From Candidatus Raymondbacteria bacterium RIFOXYA2_FULL_49_16 (GTDB taxonomy: Bacteria > Fibrobacterota > OXYB2-FULL-49-7 > XYB2-FULL-49-35), in the NCBI GenBank assembly GCA_001789205.1, contig MFYT01000012.1:1-64000 (forward strand): DNA of 64,000 bases. Direction: 5' to 3'. A program made the position numbers and the translations under genes. This document shows positions 32,353-41,591 of the stretch, piece by piece. Position 1 is the stretch's first letter. The number at the start of each line of letters is the position of its first letter. Under the pieces are notes generated by a model. It saw nothing but the letters and a program-made list of their open reading frames with translations, did not search any database and was not told the origin of the DNA.

Positions 32353-32382
32353 ATACACATAAAATATATAAATAATGTGTAT
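32353..32382. promoter_or_regulatory. Probable vapBC operator
   Basis: A perfect inverted repeat, ATACACAT (32353-32360) and ATGTGTAT (32375-32382), separated by 14 AT-rich bases, lies about 18 bases upstream of the vapB start. Symmetric sites in this position are typical for autoregulation by antitoxin-toxin complexes. Binding by VapB is inferred, not shown. Confidence 0.6.
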
Positions 32383-32505
32383 GATTTCAAGAATGCGGCT
32401 GCCAGTAGACTGCAGGAAGAGACTGTTTCCAGCCTTGATTATCCCAACCCCACAAACGTATTTTACTCATTCTTTGTGAAATAGAAGGAGGTGATTTTTC
32501 ACACC

Positions 32506-32739
32506 ATGACAACTGGCGTCATCATCAAACCCAACGAGACCTTCGAAAAGGCCATGCGCAAGTTTACCAAGTCGTGCGAGAAGGCCGGCATTGTTTCGGA
32601 GATCAAGAAAAACCAGTACTACGAGAAACCCAGCGAACGTAAAAAGCGCAAGCAGAACCAGGCGAAGCGCAAACTCATCAAAGAGCGTCTCATCGAACTG
32701 GGCATCATTAAACCCCGGAAGCGGCCCACCAGGTACTAG
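32506..32739 (+). CDS. rpsU: 30S ribosomal protein S21
   Basis: A small basic ribosomal protein of about 77 residues (GVIIKPNETFEKAMRKFTKS, then RKKRKQNQAKRKLIKERL). S21 binds the 30S platform and helps initiation. The ATG is preceded by a near-perfect AAGGAGGTGA; an in-frame GTG lies within that site and is unlikely to be used. Divergent from vapBC. Confidence 0.95.
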   Translation: MTTGVIIKPNETFEKAMRKFTKSCEKAGIVSEIKKNQYYEKPSERKKRKQNQAKRKLIKERLIELGIIKPRKRPTRY

Positions 32740-32758
32740 CTGTTATCCGGCATATGCC

Positions 32759-33223
32759 ATGACCATGTTTCGCATATTCAAACAGCCCGCCCTTGCGGCG
32801 GGTTGTTTTTTTCTTTTTTGCGCGCTCTCCTGCTCACGTTCGGCCGATGTCGGCGCTCTCCTGCCTCCCGAATTCACCGTTGTCAGCACCTGCTGCTGCG
32901 TGCGGTTCCACGACCTCTTTGCCACCCAAGGCTGTATTGGCATGGTCTGCGGCACTGCAAACGAAACGGCCGTTCAGGCAATCTGTTTTGCCTATGCGCG
33001 GGCCGAGGAGCCGCCAGTGCTGCTCAGGGCTTTTATCAACCTTTGCGAGGAAACGGGACTTGCTTATTCACTGCCAGGGGGAAATAAAAAACCGGTGGTC
33101 CTGACACAGGACAGCACCGGCTGTTTTTTTTGCGTGAGTTATGTCAAAAAACGCCTGTTTTTCGCCTCATCGTCCAGCGACTCAAAGGCAATTGCCGCCA
33201 TGGGCCGCTGCCTTTCTCAGTAA
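32759..33223 (+). CDS. Small Cys-rich lipoprotein of unknown function
   Basis: A product of about 154 residues with a lipoprotein signal (LAAGCFFLFCALSC; lipidated Cys about residue 25). The mature part is cysteine-rich (STCCCVRFHDL, QGCIGMVCG, later GCFFCVSYV) and has mixed strands and helices; no family was recognised. The same frame is open further upstream across rpsU, but that part is a shadow of rpsU and is excluded. An ATG two codons downstream is equally possible. The last 7 bases overlap the convergent glycoside-hydrolase-like gene. Confidence 0.6.
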   Translation: MTMFRIFKQPALAAGCFFLFCALSCSRSADVGALLPPEFTVVSTCCCVRFHDLFATQGCIGMVCGTANETAVQAICFAYARAEEPPVLLRAFINLCEETGLAYSLPGGNKKPVVLTQDSTGCFFCVSYVKKRLFFASSSSDSKAIAAMGRCLSQ

Positions 33224-36200
33224 ACATCGAGAAACACTTCACCTAACAGGCCCGCGGGCGTGTTCACCATCTTCAGCAGGTTGTTGTGAAGGTTGGTGAT
33301 TTCGATCTCGAGCTTGTTTTTATCGTCGTTCATAAAGCTGGTGATGTCGGCCGTGGCAGGCTGCCACGAAAGTATGGGCGCTTCCTTGCCGTTTAATCGG
33401 ACAACCACATGCGCGTCAAAGTTGCTGAGGCGCAGGATGGCCCGCTTGCACGTTCCCGGTTTCTCAAATACCTGGCGGTAGATCGCCCTGCCGCAATAGA
33501 AGGGATATCCCTGGCTTGTCCACGACCCGTACTTGAAGAGTTCGGCTTTTTTTGCCACAAACCAACCCTGGTTGCCGCGGTTGAGGGCAAAATTGCCCGC
33601 GAGGTAGACGGGATATTTGATGAGCAGCGGGTGATAGGTTGAACCGAATGTCTTTACCGTGACACGGTTGATGCCGTGCTTGATGTGCTGGGACACGTCA
33701 GCCGCGAACAGGGATGCGCCACCCAGCGCCAGTTTCTTGACTATTTCCGTTTCCTGGAACTCGTTCTCGCCCCTGCCGAAGAATTGCATGGGCTTGAGCC
33801 GCACGCCGTTAAACGACACTTCAACTGGATAGACGCCCGAGTCGGGGCCGTTGGTGTACTGGTTGATGAGCCGGTGAAGCGCGATATAGCAGGTTGAGGG
33901 AACGTGTTCCACGGAGATGTAGCTTTCGTAGGCCATATTGAGGCCTGCGTTGATGTCGCGGTTGCTGTTGATTTTCATGGTCCAGCTGGACAGGGGAAGC
34001 GCATTGAGGTCAAGCGGCTCGAGCTCCCATTCGTCCTTGAAGATGATGCGATAGACGCGGGAAGGATTGTCGAGAGCATACTCCAGCTTGAGCGGCGCCT
34101 TGATTTTTGCCCCGGTCCGTACGAACCAGGCCGCTTCGCCGGGTGAAAAGGTGTAGATGAACGACTGGACGGTCTGGTGCTGGTTTTCCGCTGACACGGG
34201 TGAGATAGCGCCCGAATTCATGTCGAGGTAATAGAGGAAGCCGTCGCGGTTCACCTTGATCTCGGCGCGGATGGATTCGGTGCGCGATTTGTTCAGCATA
34301 AAGACGTAGTCGAATGAGCCTTCGGAAAAGACGCGCGCGAGGATCCGTTTTTCCACCAGGCCTTCGACAGCGACATCGACCACGCGCTTGAGCGCCGCGC
34401 CGCACACGGTACGGAGCGACTCGAGCTCGTCGGTTTTGTTTATTGTGGTGACTGGCGAGCCTGGAGCGGACTGGAGCGCTTCCATGCGGCGGGCAAGCAA
34501 CGGGTCCTTGCCTTTTTCAAAGGTTTCGTGCGGCGTTATGCCAAAAAAGACGATTTTACCTCCGCGCTTGGCAAAGAGCTCAAAGAGCGCCGCCAGTCTC
34601 TTGGAGACAATGAGGGTCTCGGGAACAATGAGTATTTTAAAGATGCCCCTGTTTTTGCCATTGTGTTTGAAGATCGCTTCACCCTTGGGCGTGACCGTGA
34701 GGTTGGCGGCCATTGCCTCGGTCAGAAAATTAAAGGGGATGCTGTCGGCCACCAGCTGGTTGATGACAGCAGTGAAATTTTGGAGTCTGAGCTTGTATCC
34801 GGCAAGGTGCGAGGGGTTGTAGTAAGTATAGAAGGTTTGTCCGGGAAAGAGCACCGCCACAGACTCGGCATGGGGCGTTTTCTCGAGGCAGAACTGCTTG
34901 CGCATGAGGTAGGAGAGAAAGTTCTGGTACGATCCGTAGAAGCTTGAATGGACAAAGGTATTTGCCGGAGTGCGCATGCCGCTGTGGTAACCGAGCGTGG
35001 AGTACGATCCGTCGATGTGCGCAGAGTGGATACCGTGTATCGAAAGCTCATCAGATTCGAACTTGATGTCCTTGGGTGAAAGGCCCACGCCGATCCGGTT
35101 GCGGCCCAGCACGACCGTGCCGCGCGATTGGCGCGCATTGAGCGATTTCAGGTCGGCAAAGAGACGCGCGGAAATGCAATTGTCGCCCGAGAAGGGCGCT
35201 GCCGCGGTAATGCCTTCGACCGCGGGTAGCGCGGCGCATGAGGACCAGTCGAACTGGAGCATGTGCTCGGTTGAATAGTGATCGCCGCCGTTGAGATAGA
35301 TGTGCATGCCGCAGCGGCTTTTTTTTCCGAACTCGGCCAGAGGTTTAATGAAATTAGCATTGAGAAGGTCGAGCAATGACGAATAGAAAGTGCGCCGGAT
35401 AAGACCGTTTTTCGCAGAGTAGCCGTCGACAAAAAGACTGAGGACCGAGGTCATGGTGTCGGCCCCGCACGCGGCATTGAGCTTTTTCTGTATCTCAAGT
35501 GTCCAAGGGATGCCGCGGATTGAAGTGTCGGGCGCGACAGAGGGCAACTCGACCACAAAACCGGCAAGCGCGGGCGCCGCGTCCTTAGGCATTGTTTTCT
35601 TGAAATTATCAAAGGCGGCGTTGATGTAGGCGCGCGCGGCGTTTTTGTCGAGCACATTGAGCGCATAGCCGCCGACGGGTTTAATGTTGGCGCATTCGCG
35701 GAAAATGAAGAGGCGCCAGTCGCCTGTGGGAAGCTCGCATTTCAACTGGTTATTCTTGAGCATAGGGGTCAGGTTTTTTGCCGAGGAGAATTCGAGTACG
35801 CGGTCTTTGGATTTCAGGGCAAAGACATATTGGATCCCGCTTTCCTCAAAGTCGTGAGAAAACTTATGGGGTCCCTTGACCTTCAATACCCTGGCAAGGG
35901 AGAGATATTTCATCCTGAGGGCGGGTGATGCGAGCGTAAGGGCGGCGGAGGCGCCCGGGTCTGCGTTGATGAGGTCGTCGGAAAAGAAGATCTGCATGGA
36001 AAGTTTGCGCGCTTCACGGAAGACCTGCCACAAGCAGGCGAAAAAGTCGGCTGAAGGATAGGTGGGAACAGCGCTATTGTCGATTTTCAAGATTATTTTT
36101 TGGATGCCCTGTTGTTGCATGGCGAGGAGTTGGGATGCAATGGCAGCTTTTTCCAGTTTTCCGGAAAGGATATAGACCGGCATCGGGGTGTTGAATTTGG

Positions 36201-36246
36201 TGGATTTCGATGTCAATGATTTTAACAAACTTGATAAATTTGACAT
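33217..36246 (-). CDS. Large glycoside-hydrolase-like protein (GH106/GH2-type architecture)
   Basis: A 1009-residue protein. The N-terminal two-thirds resembles a TIM-barrel glycosidase: a long region with DGYSAKNGLIRRTFYSSLL and SIHGIHSAHIDGSYSTLGYH motifs, then an amidotransferase-like fold (IFKILIVPETLIVSKRLAAL). The C-terminus is a GH2-type galactose-binding jelly roll (SQGYPFYCGRAIYRQVFEKP, later AHVVVRLNGKEA, DITSF). This order recalls GH106 alpha-L-rhamnosidases and relatives. No signal peptide is seen at the chosen ATG (ribosome site GAGGA), so it may act in the cytoplasm on imported oligosaccharide. The substrate cannot be assigned. Confidence 0.65.
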   Translation of the reverse strand: MSNLSSLLKSLTSKSTKFNTPMPVYILSGKLEKAAIASQLLAMQQQGIQKIILKIDNSAVPTYPSADFFACLWQVFREARKLSMQIFFSDDLINADPGASAALTLASPALRMKYLSLARVLKVKGPHKFSHDFEESGIQYVFALKSKDRVLEFSSAKNLTPMLKNNQLKCELPTGDWRLFIFRECANIKPVGGYALNVLDKNAARAYINAAFDNFKKTMPKDAAPALAGFVVELPSVAPDTSIRGIPWTLEIQKKLNAACGADTMTSVLSLFVDGYSAKNGLIRRTFYSSLLDLLNANFIKPLAEFGKKSRCGMHIYLNGGDHYSTEHMLQFDWSSCAALPAVEGITAAAPFSGDNCISARLFADLKSLNARQSRGTVVLGRNRIGVGLSPKDIKFESDELSIHGIHSAHIDGSYSTLGYHSGMRTPANTFVHSSFYGSYQNFLSYLMRKQFCLEKTPHAESVAVLFPGQTFYTYYNPSHLAGYKLRLQNFTAVINQLVADSIPFNFLTEAMAANLTVTPKGEAIFKHNGKNRGIFKILIVPETLIVSKRLAALFELFAKRGGKIVFFGITPHETFEKGKDPLLARRMEALQSAPGSPVTTINKTDELESLRTVCGAALKRVVDVAVEGLVEKRILARVFSEGSFDYVFMLNKSRTESIRAEIKVNRDGFLYYLDMNSGAISPVSAENQHQTVQSFIYTFSPGEAAWFVRTGAKIKAPLKLEYALDNPSRVYRIIFKDEWELEPLDLNALPLSSWTMKINSNRDINAGLNMAYESYISVEHVPSTCYIALHRLINQYTNGPDSGVYPVEVSFNGVRLKPMQFFGRGENEFQETEIVKKLALGGASLFAADVSQHIKHGINRVTVKTFGSTYHPLLIKYPVYLAGNFALNRGNQGWFVAKKAELFKYGSWTSQGYPFYCGRAIYRQVFEKPGTCKRAILRLSNFDAHVVVRLNGKEAPILSWQPATADITSFMNDDKNKLEIEITNLHNNLLKMVNTPAGLLGEVFLDVY

Positions 36247-36419
36247 TACGTCCTCTTTTTTAAGTATTTTATGAAAAAATGAGACTACAAATATAACTAA
36301 TTCCTGTTAACAAGTCAATTAAATAGATGAGTTACAGTAAATTAGGTTTAATAATAACGATTAAACGAGTTAAATTTATTATTAACTATGTTAAATATGG
36401 AAATAACGGTATGAAATGG

Positions 36420-36465
36420 AAAAAGGTCCTGGCACCTTTTTGTGCCTATTTTAGAAACAGCGCTT
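36420..36465. repeat. Second copy of the dispersed ACCTTTTT palindromic repeat
   Basis: The palindrome AAAAAGGTCCTGGCACCTTTT and the tail GCCTATTTTAGAA match the unit near 6360-6395 (GATACCTGATACCTTT with ACCTATTTTAAGAA). It sits at the 3' end of the LamG/Ig gene and covers its stop codon region. The shared tail as well as the palindrome argues for common descent rather than a chance terminator. Confidence 0.6.
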
Positions 36466-38854
36466 TTCTACTCTTTTCCCACGTTCCTGCCTGAAGCGTG
36501 TACACATACAAACCATTCGGGCATTGCGCGCCAGTCTCGTCCAGGCCATCCCACAATATGATGTAATACCCAGGTGCAAGATTGTTCCTCACAAAACTCC
36601 TGACCTTTCTGCCTCTAATGTCCCTGATAACAAGCTGTGCATTGCATTTTTTTGGCATAGCAATCCTGATGGATGTGGTTGGATTAAAAGGATTGGGTGA
36701 ATTCTGGTATAACTCAAAAACCTTGGGCAGCAATGTTACGTTCTTCTCAACAGCAATGTCGTCCAGCGCAATAAAGAAGAACCTGTTTAACCCAACGCTG
36801 AAGCCGGTCGTATATCCTGTGGTATCATACGCGGAAACACGCCAATAAATGTATGTGCTCTCAGGATAGTCCCAGATATCCAGCAGATCACGAAGTATTA
36901 CAACTGAATCAGGAAGAGAATCAACAGCCTTTACCATTTCCTGAAACACACTGTCACGATAGAGCTCTATGGTGTATTTTGCCCCGGTTTTGATAATGTC
37001 CGGATCTCCCATGGTCCAAGCAAGTGTTGAATCCCCAAACAAAGAATCAGTCTCAACTGGCCGCACAATGGCAGGAGGCATGCCGCGGTTTTTTATCTGA
37101 ACATGCCAGATTTGTTCTATGGTAAATTCTCCGTCTGTGACTGCCACTGAAACAGTACACCTGCCAACAGAGGTATAGGTCGTAAACAGGGTGCAATAGA
37201 AGGTCGTGCATACCGGAACCCCGTTCATGGACCATGCATAGGAAAAGACTGCCTCTGAATGGTGGAAGCTGCGCGGTAATGCCCAGAATACGGCAGTATC
37301 AGTCTCATAAATCGATGTATCGTCAAAGGGGCGCCAGGTCTGGAATTCAATGGAATCAGATGAGGCAATGACATGCAGGCTGAATGACTGGGTGTCTGCA
37401 AGGCCCCGGTCGTCAGAAACAATGATGCTGATGGGGTTGTCGCTCTCTTCCCTGCTGTTCTGTGTCCATCTGAGTGTGTCTTTGGACAGGGTCATGCCAG
37501 CAGGAGAGATCGCCAGAGAACAGGTAATGGGGTCGCTGTCCGAGTCTGTTGCGCGGACAATGTAGTTCCATGGATAGTAGGCAAGAACATTGGTTGTTGG
37601 CAGGGAATTTATTGTTGGCGCATTGTTGGATCGCAGAACGTGCAGGGTAAACGAGAGGGTATCAAAACGGTTTTTTCGGTCAGACGCCTGGATCGAGACT
37701 TCGTTGTCGCTGGTGTCTCCGGCAGTCCACTGGATCACGCCAGTAACAGAATCAATGGTCATGGAATCTGGTGCAATGAGCAGGGCGTATCTGACTGTGT
37801 CTGCATCAGGGTCTATGGCTAAGACGGGGATAGAAAAGGATGTGCCTGATGCGATTATTGTGTCTGCGCTGGCTGTTGTAGAAAACACAGGGGTCTGGTT
37901 GGTTGGTGTGCCAGTAACGATAATGTTGAAACAGAGGGTATCGTATCCGCCGTTGTTGTCAGAAGCCTGGATGCAGACTGGGAATGTGCCGGTGTCATAG
38001 GGGACACCGCGAATACTAAAGTGATTAAAAAGACTGTAATAACCACTAACAGCAACGAAAGAAGGACTATGGATAGGGGTGCAGTAAATTGTATCTCCGT
38101 CAATGTCTTGTACTCTAAAATAAATCTCGTCATAAAAGTCCATTCTTTCATCAACGAATCGCTCGTAGTTGGGTAACGTATCAACAAAGAAAGGAATGTG
38201 ATTAGTAAGAACATATCTTGCCGTATCAGATATTCTGATTTCATCAATGAAGACATTAGAGAGCGTTGGCCCTCCAATAAATAGGCTGTCACTGTGGGTG
38301 TCTGTTTGGCCAGAATAGCCCACCCCGACCAATGAGTCATTAAAAAAGAGTGTTACAATGTTTCTGAGGGAATTGCGCTGTGCTCCTAGAACAAACCAGG
38401 TGTTTGTATCGAGATCTAATTGATTTGATTCGGCATTTCCAGAATTAAAGCTGGAAGAAAAGCTACTTTCGTTTAAAAATAATACATAATCTGGTGAATA
38501 ATTGATGAGTTTATAACTAAATCCTGACTGTTTATTGTTAATTTTAAATCGTACTTCTAGTGTAACCCATTCGTCAAATAAATTTAAAATGGAAGAGTTT
38601 TCCACAGCCGCAGTATTTGAAGTGTCTGAGAAGACCAAACCATTAACGCCAAGATCTGAACCCCAAGAAACCGGTTGGCCAATTTTTAAATGATTTCCAT
38701 AGAAGGAAGAATCGAAGGCAGTATCGCCTTGTCCTTCGTTAAATCGCCATAAAGCCCTGGTATGCGCATCAGACTGAAAGAAGGATTCTTGAGAAAATAG
38801 GACAGATGAAAAAACGAGAACCCATGCAACTATTATATGAGGCTTAATAAACAT
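36446..38854 (-). CDS. Secreted LamG/Ig-repeat protein with C-terminal sorting domain
   Basis: A secreted protein of about 802 residues. A signal peptide (AWVLVFSSVLFS) leads to a LamG/concanavalin-like domain at ~25-225 (TRALWRFNEGQGDTAFDSSF, later FIGGPTLSNVFIDEIRISDT), then cadherin/Ig-type repeats (TPVFSTTASADTIIASGTSF, PTINSLPTTNVLAYY). The C-terminal ~85 residues form the FlgD-Ig-like sorting domain (LYQNSPNPFNPTTSIRIAM, then NGLYVYTLQAG). Such domains send proteins to the cell surface in FCB bacteria through a type IX-like route. The ATG follows AAAGGAGA. A carbohydrate-binding surface role is inferred. Confidence 0.85.
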   Translation of the reverse strand: MFIKPHIIVAWVLVFSSVLFSQESFFQSDAHTRALWRFNEGQGDTAFDSSFYGNHLKIGQPVSWGSDLGVNGLVFSDTSNTAAVENSSILNLFDEWVTLEVRFKINNKQSGFSYKLINYSPDYVLFLNESSFSSSFNSGNAESNQLDLDTNTWFVLGAQRNSLRNIVTLFFNDSLVGVGYSGQTDTHSDSLFIGGPTLSNVFIDEIRISDTARYVLTNHIPFFVDTLPNYERFVDERMDFYDEIYFRVQDIDGDTIYCTPIHSPSFVAVSGYYSLFNHFSIRGVPYDTGTFPVCIQASDNNGGYDTLCFNIIVTGTPTNQTPVFSTTASADTIIASGTSFSIPVLAIDPDADTVRYALLIAPDSMTIDSVTGVIQWTAGDTSDNEVSIQASDRKNRFDTLSFTLHVLRSNNAPTINSLPTTNVLAYYPWNYIVRATDSDSDPITCSLAISPAGMTLSKDTLRWTQNSREESDNPISIIVSDDRGLADTQSFSLHVIASSDSIEFQTWRPFDDTSIYETDTAVFWALPRSFHHSEAVFSYAWSMNGVPVCTTFYCTLFTTYTSVGRCTVSVAVTDGEFTIEQIWHVQIKNRGMPPAIVRPVETDSLFGDSTLAWTMGDPDIIKTGAKYTIELYRDSVFQEMVKAVDSLPDSVVILRDLLDIWDYPESTYIYWRVSAYDTTGYTTGFSVGLNRFFFIALDDIAVEKNVTLLPKVFELYQNSPNPFNPTTSIRIAMPKKCNAQLVIRDIRGRKVRSFVRNNLAPGYYIILWDGLDETGAQCPNGLYVYTLQAGTWEKSRKALFLK

Positions 38855-38929
38855 AAACAAGGTCTCCTTTACAAACAAGACCGGTTAAAATAATTATATA
38901 CAGGGTGCGAGCAAAATATTTGTTTTTAC

Positions 38930-39020
38930 TGCTGTTGTCACGGTCAAGAAACGTAGGGTATGACGGAGATCTTTTGTCAAGAACCCTCATACGGGCTTGG
39001 CTCGAAATGACAGGCGTCAG
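38930..39020. repeat. Probable dispersed intergenic repeat (GTCATTTCGAGC type)
   Basis: On the minus strand the sequence runs CTGTCATTTCGAGCCAAGCC, then GAGGGTTCTTGACAAAAGATC and GTCATACCCTACG. The GTCATTTCGA lead with an AGATCTC-like middle is one I recall as a widespread intergenic repeat in environmental bacterial genomes. It lies between the two large secreted-protein genes, next to the terminator. No coding potential was found. Confidence 0.4.
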
Positions 39021-39030
39021 ACTCGAAAAG

Positions 39031-39061
39031 AAAAACTCCCCCACCCAAGTGGGCGAGGGAG
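39031..39061 (-). terminator. Terminator of the transglutaminase-like gene
   Basis: Arms CTCCCCCACCC and GGGCGAGGGAG pair with two mismatches around the loop AAGT. Read on the minus strand, the hairpin is followed by TTTTTCTTTTC. It lies about 40 bases after the gene's stop codon. Confidence 0.7.
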
Positions 39062-39098
39062 TCAAGAATTGTCCAGTCTTGCAGATCTGAGAGGATTT

Positions 39099-41417
39099 TT
39101 ACCTGGTCAGAATCATCTTTCTGCTCAGGATTTCTTTCCCTGTCGAAAGCGTGTACACATAGATGCCGCTTGCTACCTGGGCACCATTGCTGTTTGTGCC
39201 ATCCCAGGTAACGCTATAGCTTCCGCCCACCAGAGCACCATACTGCAGGGTTTTAACCAGCTCGCCCTTTATTGTCCGCACATCAATCTGTACGTGTCTC
39301 TTTTCAGCACCTTTCAAGGCAAAAGAAATCGTTGTTGTGGGGTTGAAAGGATTGGGATTGTTCTGTTCAAGCATCAAGTCAGCCGATGCCACAGATGCGG
39401 CCTTATCGATGCCTACAGTAGGGTTTTGCTGGAGATCCGTAAGTAACACGCCACCGGGAACTTCTATAGTTACAGAATGGTTTGGATCTCTTGGGACAAC
39501 ACTAGAAGGATTGATGTTATACGACAGTGTCCCATTTGAAGCTGCAAGTTGTTCTGCTGAGAAGGAGAAGTTAAATGTGTCTTGGGCCACATAGGTCCTG
39601 TTTGTTATGTGTTGAATTATAATATCATTGAAATAATCAGCAGGAAAATGGTTAACATAATAGTGCATGTAGAGTTCATTTTCACGGATACTGGCATTTT
39701 GACCGCGATTATAACACTGAATATATGCCAAGCGCCCGGGATTAGTGATTGAATCACGTTCAAAATTTAAAGCATGACCCCAATGGCCAAATCCATATTC
39801 TCCATTTGCAACACATGCGTTCATGGTAGCAACCGTTGTGTTAATATGGGCTGGAATGGTCGTGGTTGTCACTAGCGCCCCTTGGCTGTTTCCAACCTTA
39901 ATATCAAACGTATTGGATGCAACCGCGCTAAACGAAGTGCTGTTGGTCCGTTGAGCCAGGAAGTTGCCGCTTATTGATCGTATTTGACCTGTGGTTGGGC
40001 CGGTCAACTCCAAAGTCATGTAGGCCCCGATTCCGCCACCATTAGTTTTGCCTCCATTACGCCAAGTGTCTGTTCCCTGATATGTGAATCCATTAGCGTC
40101 AATAACAAATCGATTAAAACCTGTCGAATTACGCCAATCAGGCAGTAATGTCAAAGTTTCATCATTGTCGTATAGTTTCAGTCTGACAGTATTAGAACCA
40201 GCGTGGATTTTGGGAAGAGCGCCTGGGCTCAACGAACTGATTGTGACGATATTGAAACCAGTTATTTTTCCTGTTCCTGAAATTTTGACCAAATAATCAT
40301 ACCGCTGCTGGGCCTGGGTTGCTCCAGAATAAATTGTCCACGTCTTCCCCAAGTCGAAAGAGAGCTGCGTGGTCAAGCCGCCGTTTTGAGTTACAGTGAT
40401 TATTGAATTATAGATGGGATATGGGATACGAACCGCCCATGTTACAGAACCATTTGCCAGGTCAACGCCGTCTGCCACAAGCGTTGCATTGGACTGTTCA
40501 TAGATGCCGTCAAGATAATCAGCATATCCTGCCTGAAGTGTGGGGTGGTAGGTCATGCGCGCATTACCCCATATTTGCATGTTCTGATATGTTGCAGGAT
40601 TTGCATTAGGATGAATATATGTATTGTTTATTGGCTGAAAGAAACGTTCGATTTTTTCCCCAATACGCAGCGAAAAGCTCATATCGGCACCGCCCCCGTG
40701 GTCTGCTCCAAGAAATAGGTATGAAGGGTGCGCAAGATAATTTTTAATGTTTGACATGTTGGCAAGAGTCCAGAAATAATAAGAATGAACAGGGACTTGG
40801 TCCCATGTTGAGGCGTGTGTAGTAGCCCAATCCAAACCATATGTGACACCGTTTGTATTTGCCCCCCAACCGCCTTCATTCCAATCGAAATAATGCCAAC
40901 CACCGTTATAATACACATCACTTACTCGGTGTGCTCCATTGGATAGGCTCCATTGCCGGGCCTCAAGCCCAAGCATTTGGTAGAGATTGCATGATGATGT
41001 TCCATAATACATGCAATATCCATAATTGAAGACGTTAAAATACTTTATTGGGTCATAGACTTGTGTCCAGTTTAGACCAATATTGAGGGGATCTTCTTTG
41101 TAATTTTGACCATCGTGGCTATGGTATTCATTTTTCCGAGCATACTGATCACTTAGACCCCATTCTCCAAACATCGCAGCATCACGCATCTCCCCCACAC
41201 ACACAGTATCGTGCAGCGCTTTAAAGAAGGGGTCGAGATCCGCCGGATTGTAGGCGGGAAATTCCGCGCAATTTTCGTTTGTTGTGGTAAGCTTTGAGCA
41301 GCTCCACAAGTTTAGATCCCGATCACCCAAAATCCATGGGTTGCGCAAACGTGCGTACGCACCAATGGCAACAAGGATAATGACCGCGCAGGTCAATATG
41401 GCGTTACATCGTTTCAT
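39099..41417 (-). CDS. Secreted transglutaminase-like protein with C-terminal sorting domain
   Basis: The 772-residue protein starts with a signal peptide (ILTCAVIILVAIGAYA). The region ~130-182 resembles a transglutaminase/papain-like core: GYCMYYGTSSCNLYQMLGLE (Cys135), GAHRVSDVYYNGGWHYFD (His163, Asp178), in the order and spacing expected for a Cys-His-Asp triad. The middle (~190-650) is beta-rich with no domain I can name. The end is a sorting domain (LEQNNPNPFNPTTTISFAL ... ASGIYVYTLSTG). AAAGGAG precedes the ATG. It may crosslink or cleave peptide bonds at the surface; that activity is inference from the triad only. Confidence 0.78.
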   Translation of the reverse strand: MKRCNAILTCAVIILVAIGAYARLRNPWILGDRDLNLWSCSKLTTTNENCAEFPAYNPADLDPFFKALHDTVCVGEMRDAAMFGEWGLSDQYARKNEYHSHDGQNYKEDPLNIGLNWTQVYDPIKYFNVFNYGYCMYYGTSSCNLYQMLGLEARQWSLSNGAHRVSDVYYNGGWHYFDWNEGGWGANTNGVTYGLDWATTHASTWDQVPVHSYYFWTLANMSNIKNYLAHPSYLFLGADHGGGADMSFSLRIGEKIERFFQPINNTYIHPNANPATYQNMQIWGNARMTYHPTLQAGYADYLDGIYEQSNATLVADGVDLANGSVTWAVRIPYPIYNSIITVTQNGGLTTQLSFDLGKTWTIYSGATQAQQRYDYLVKISGTGKITGFNIVTISSLSPGALPKIHAGSNTVRLKLYDNDETLTLLPDWRNSTGFNRFVIDANGFTYQGTDTWRNGGKTNGGGIGAYMTLELTGPTTGQIRSISGNFLAQRTNSTSFSAVASNTFDIKVGNSQGALVTTTTIPAHINTTVATMNACVANGEYGFGHWGHALNFERDSITNPGRLAYIQCYNRGQNASIRENELYMHYYVNHFPADYFNDIIIQHITNRTYVAQDTFNFSFSAEQLAASNGTLSYNINPSSVVPRDPNHSVTIEVPGGVLLTDLQQNPTVGIDKAASVASADLMLEQNNPNPFNPTTTISFALKGAEKRHVQIDVRTIKGELVKTLQYGALVGGSYSVTWDGTNSNGAQVASGIYVYTLSTGKEILSRKMILTR

Positions 41418-41543
41418 GAGTGCTCCTTTAGTAGAAAATTACATTTAGACTCTTGGAAAACGGGAAGACCAGCAACCCCAACAGGTCGAATGACCTATAT
41501 AAAAGATAGAATTTTTACCCGGAAAATGCCACTGATTTTGGTA

Positions 41544-41580
41544 TGCATTCAATGCCCTATTCACAGCGGATTTGAATGCA
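41544..41580. other. Inverted repeat downstream of mntP
   Basis: TGCATTCAA (41544-41552) and TTGAATGCA (41572-41580) form perfect 9-bp arms 19 bases apart. They lie just past the mntP stop codon and about 125 bases before the transglutaminase-like gene start on the same strand. It could be a factor-independent terminator without a T-run or an operator for the next gene. Confidence 0.4.
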
Positions 41581-41591
41581 TAGTACGTGCA

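Noticed and set aside
32591-32758. A longer N-terminus for the small lipoprotein, reaching back across rpsU
   Set aside because: Those codons are an out-of-frame reading of rpsU; the lipoprotein signal begins at the ATG near 32759.
36247-36445. A replication-origin-like AT-rich stretch
   Set aside because: It has no DnaA-box cluster (TTATCCACA-type) and is adequately explained as a promoter region next to a dispersed repeat.
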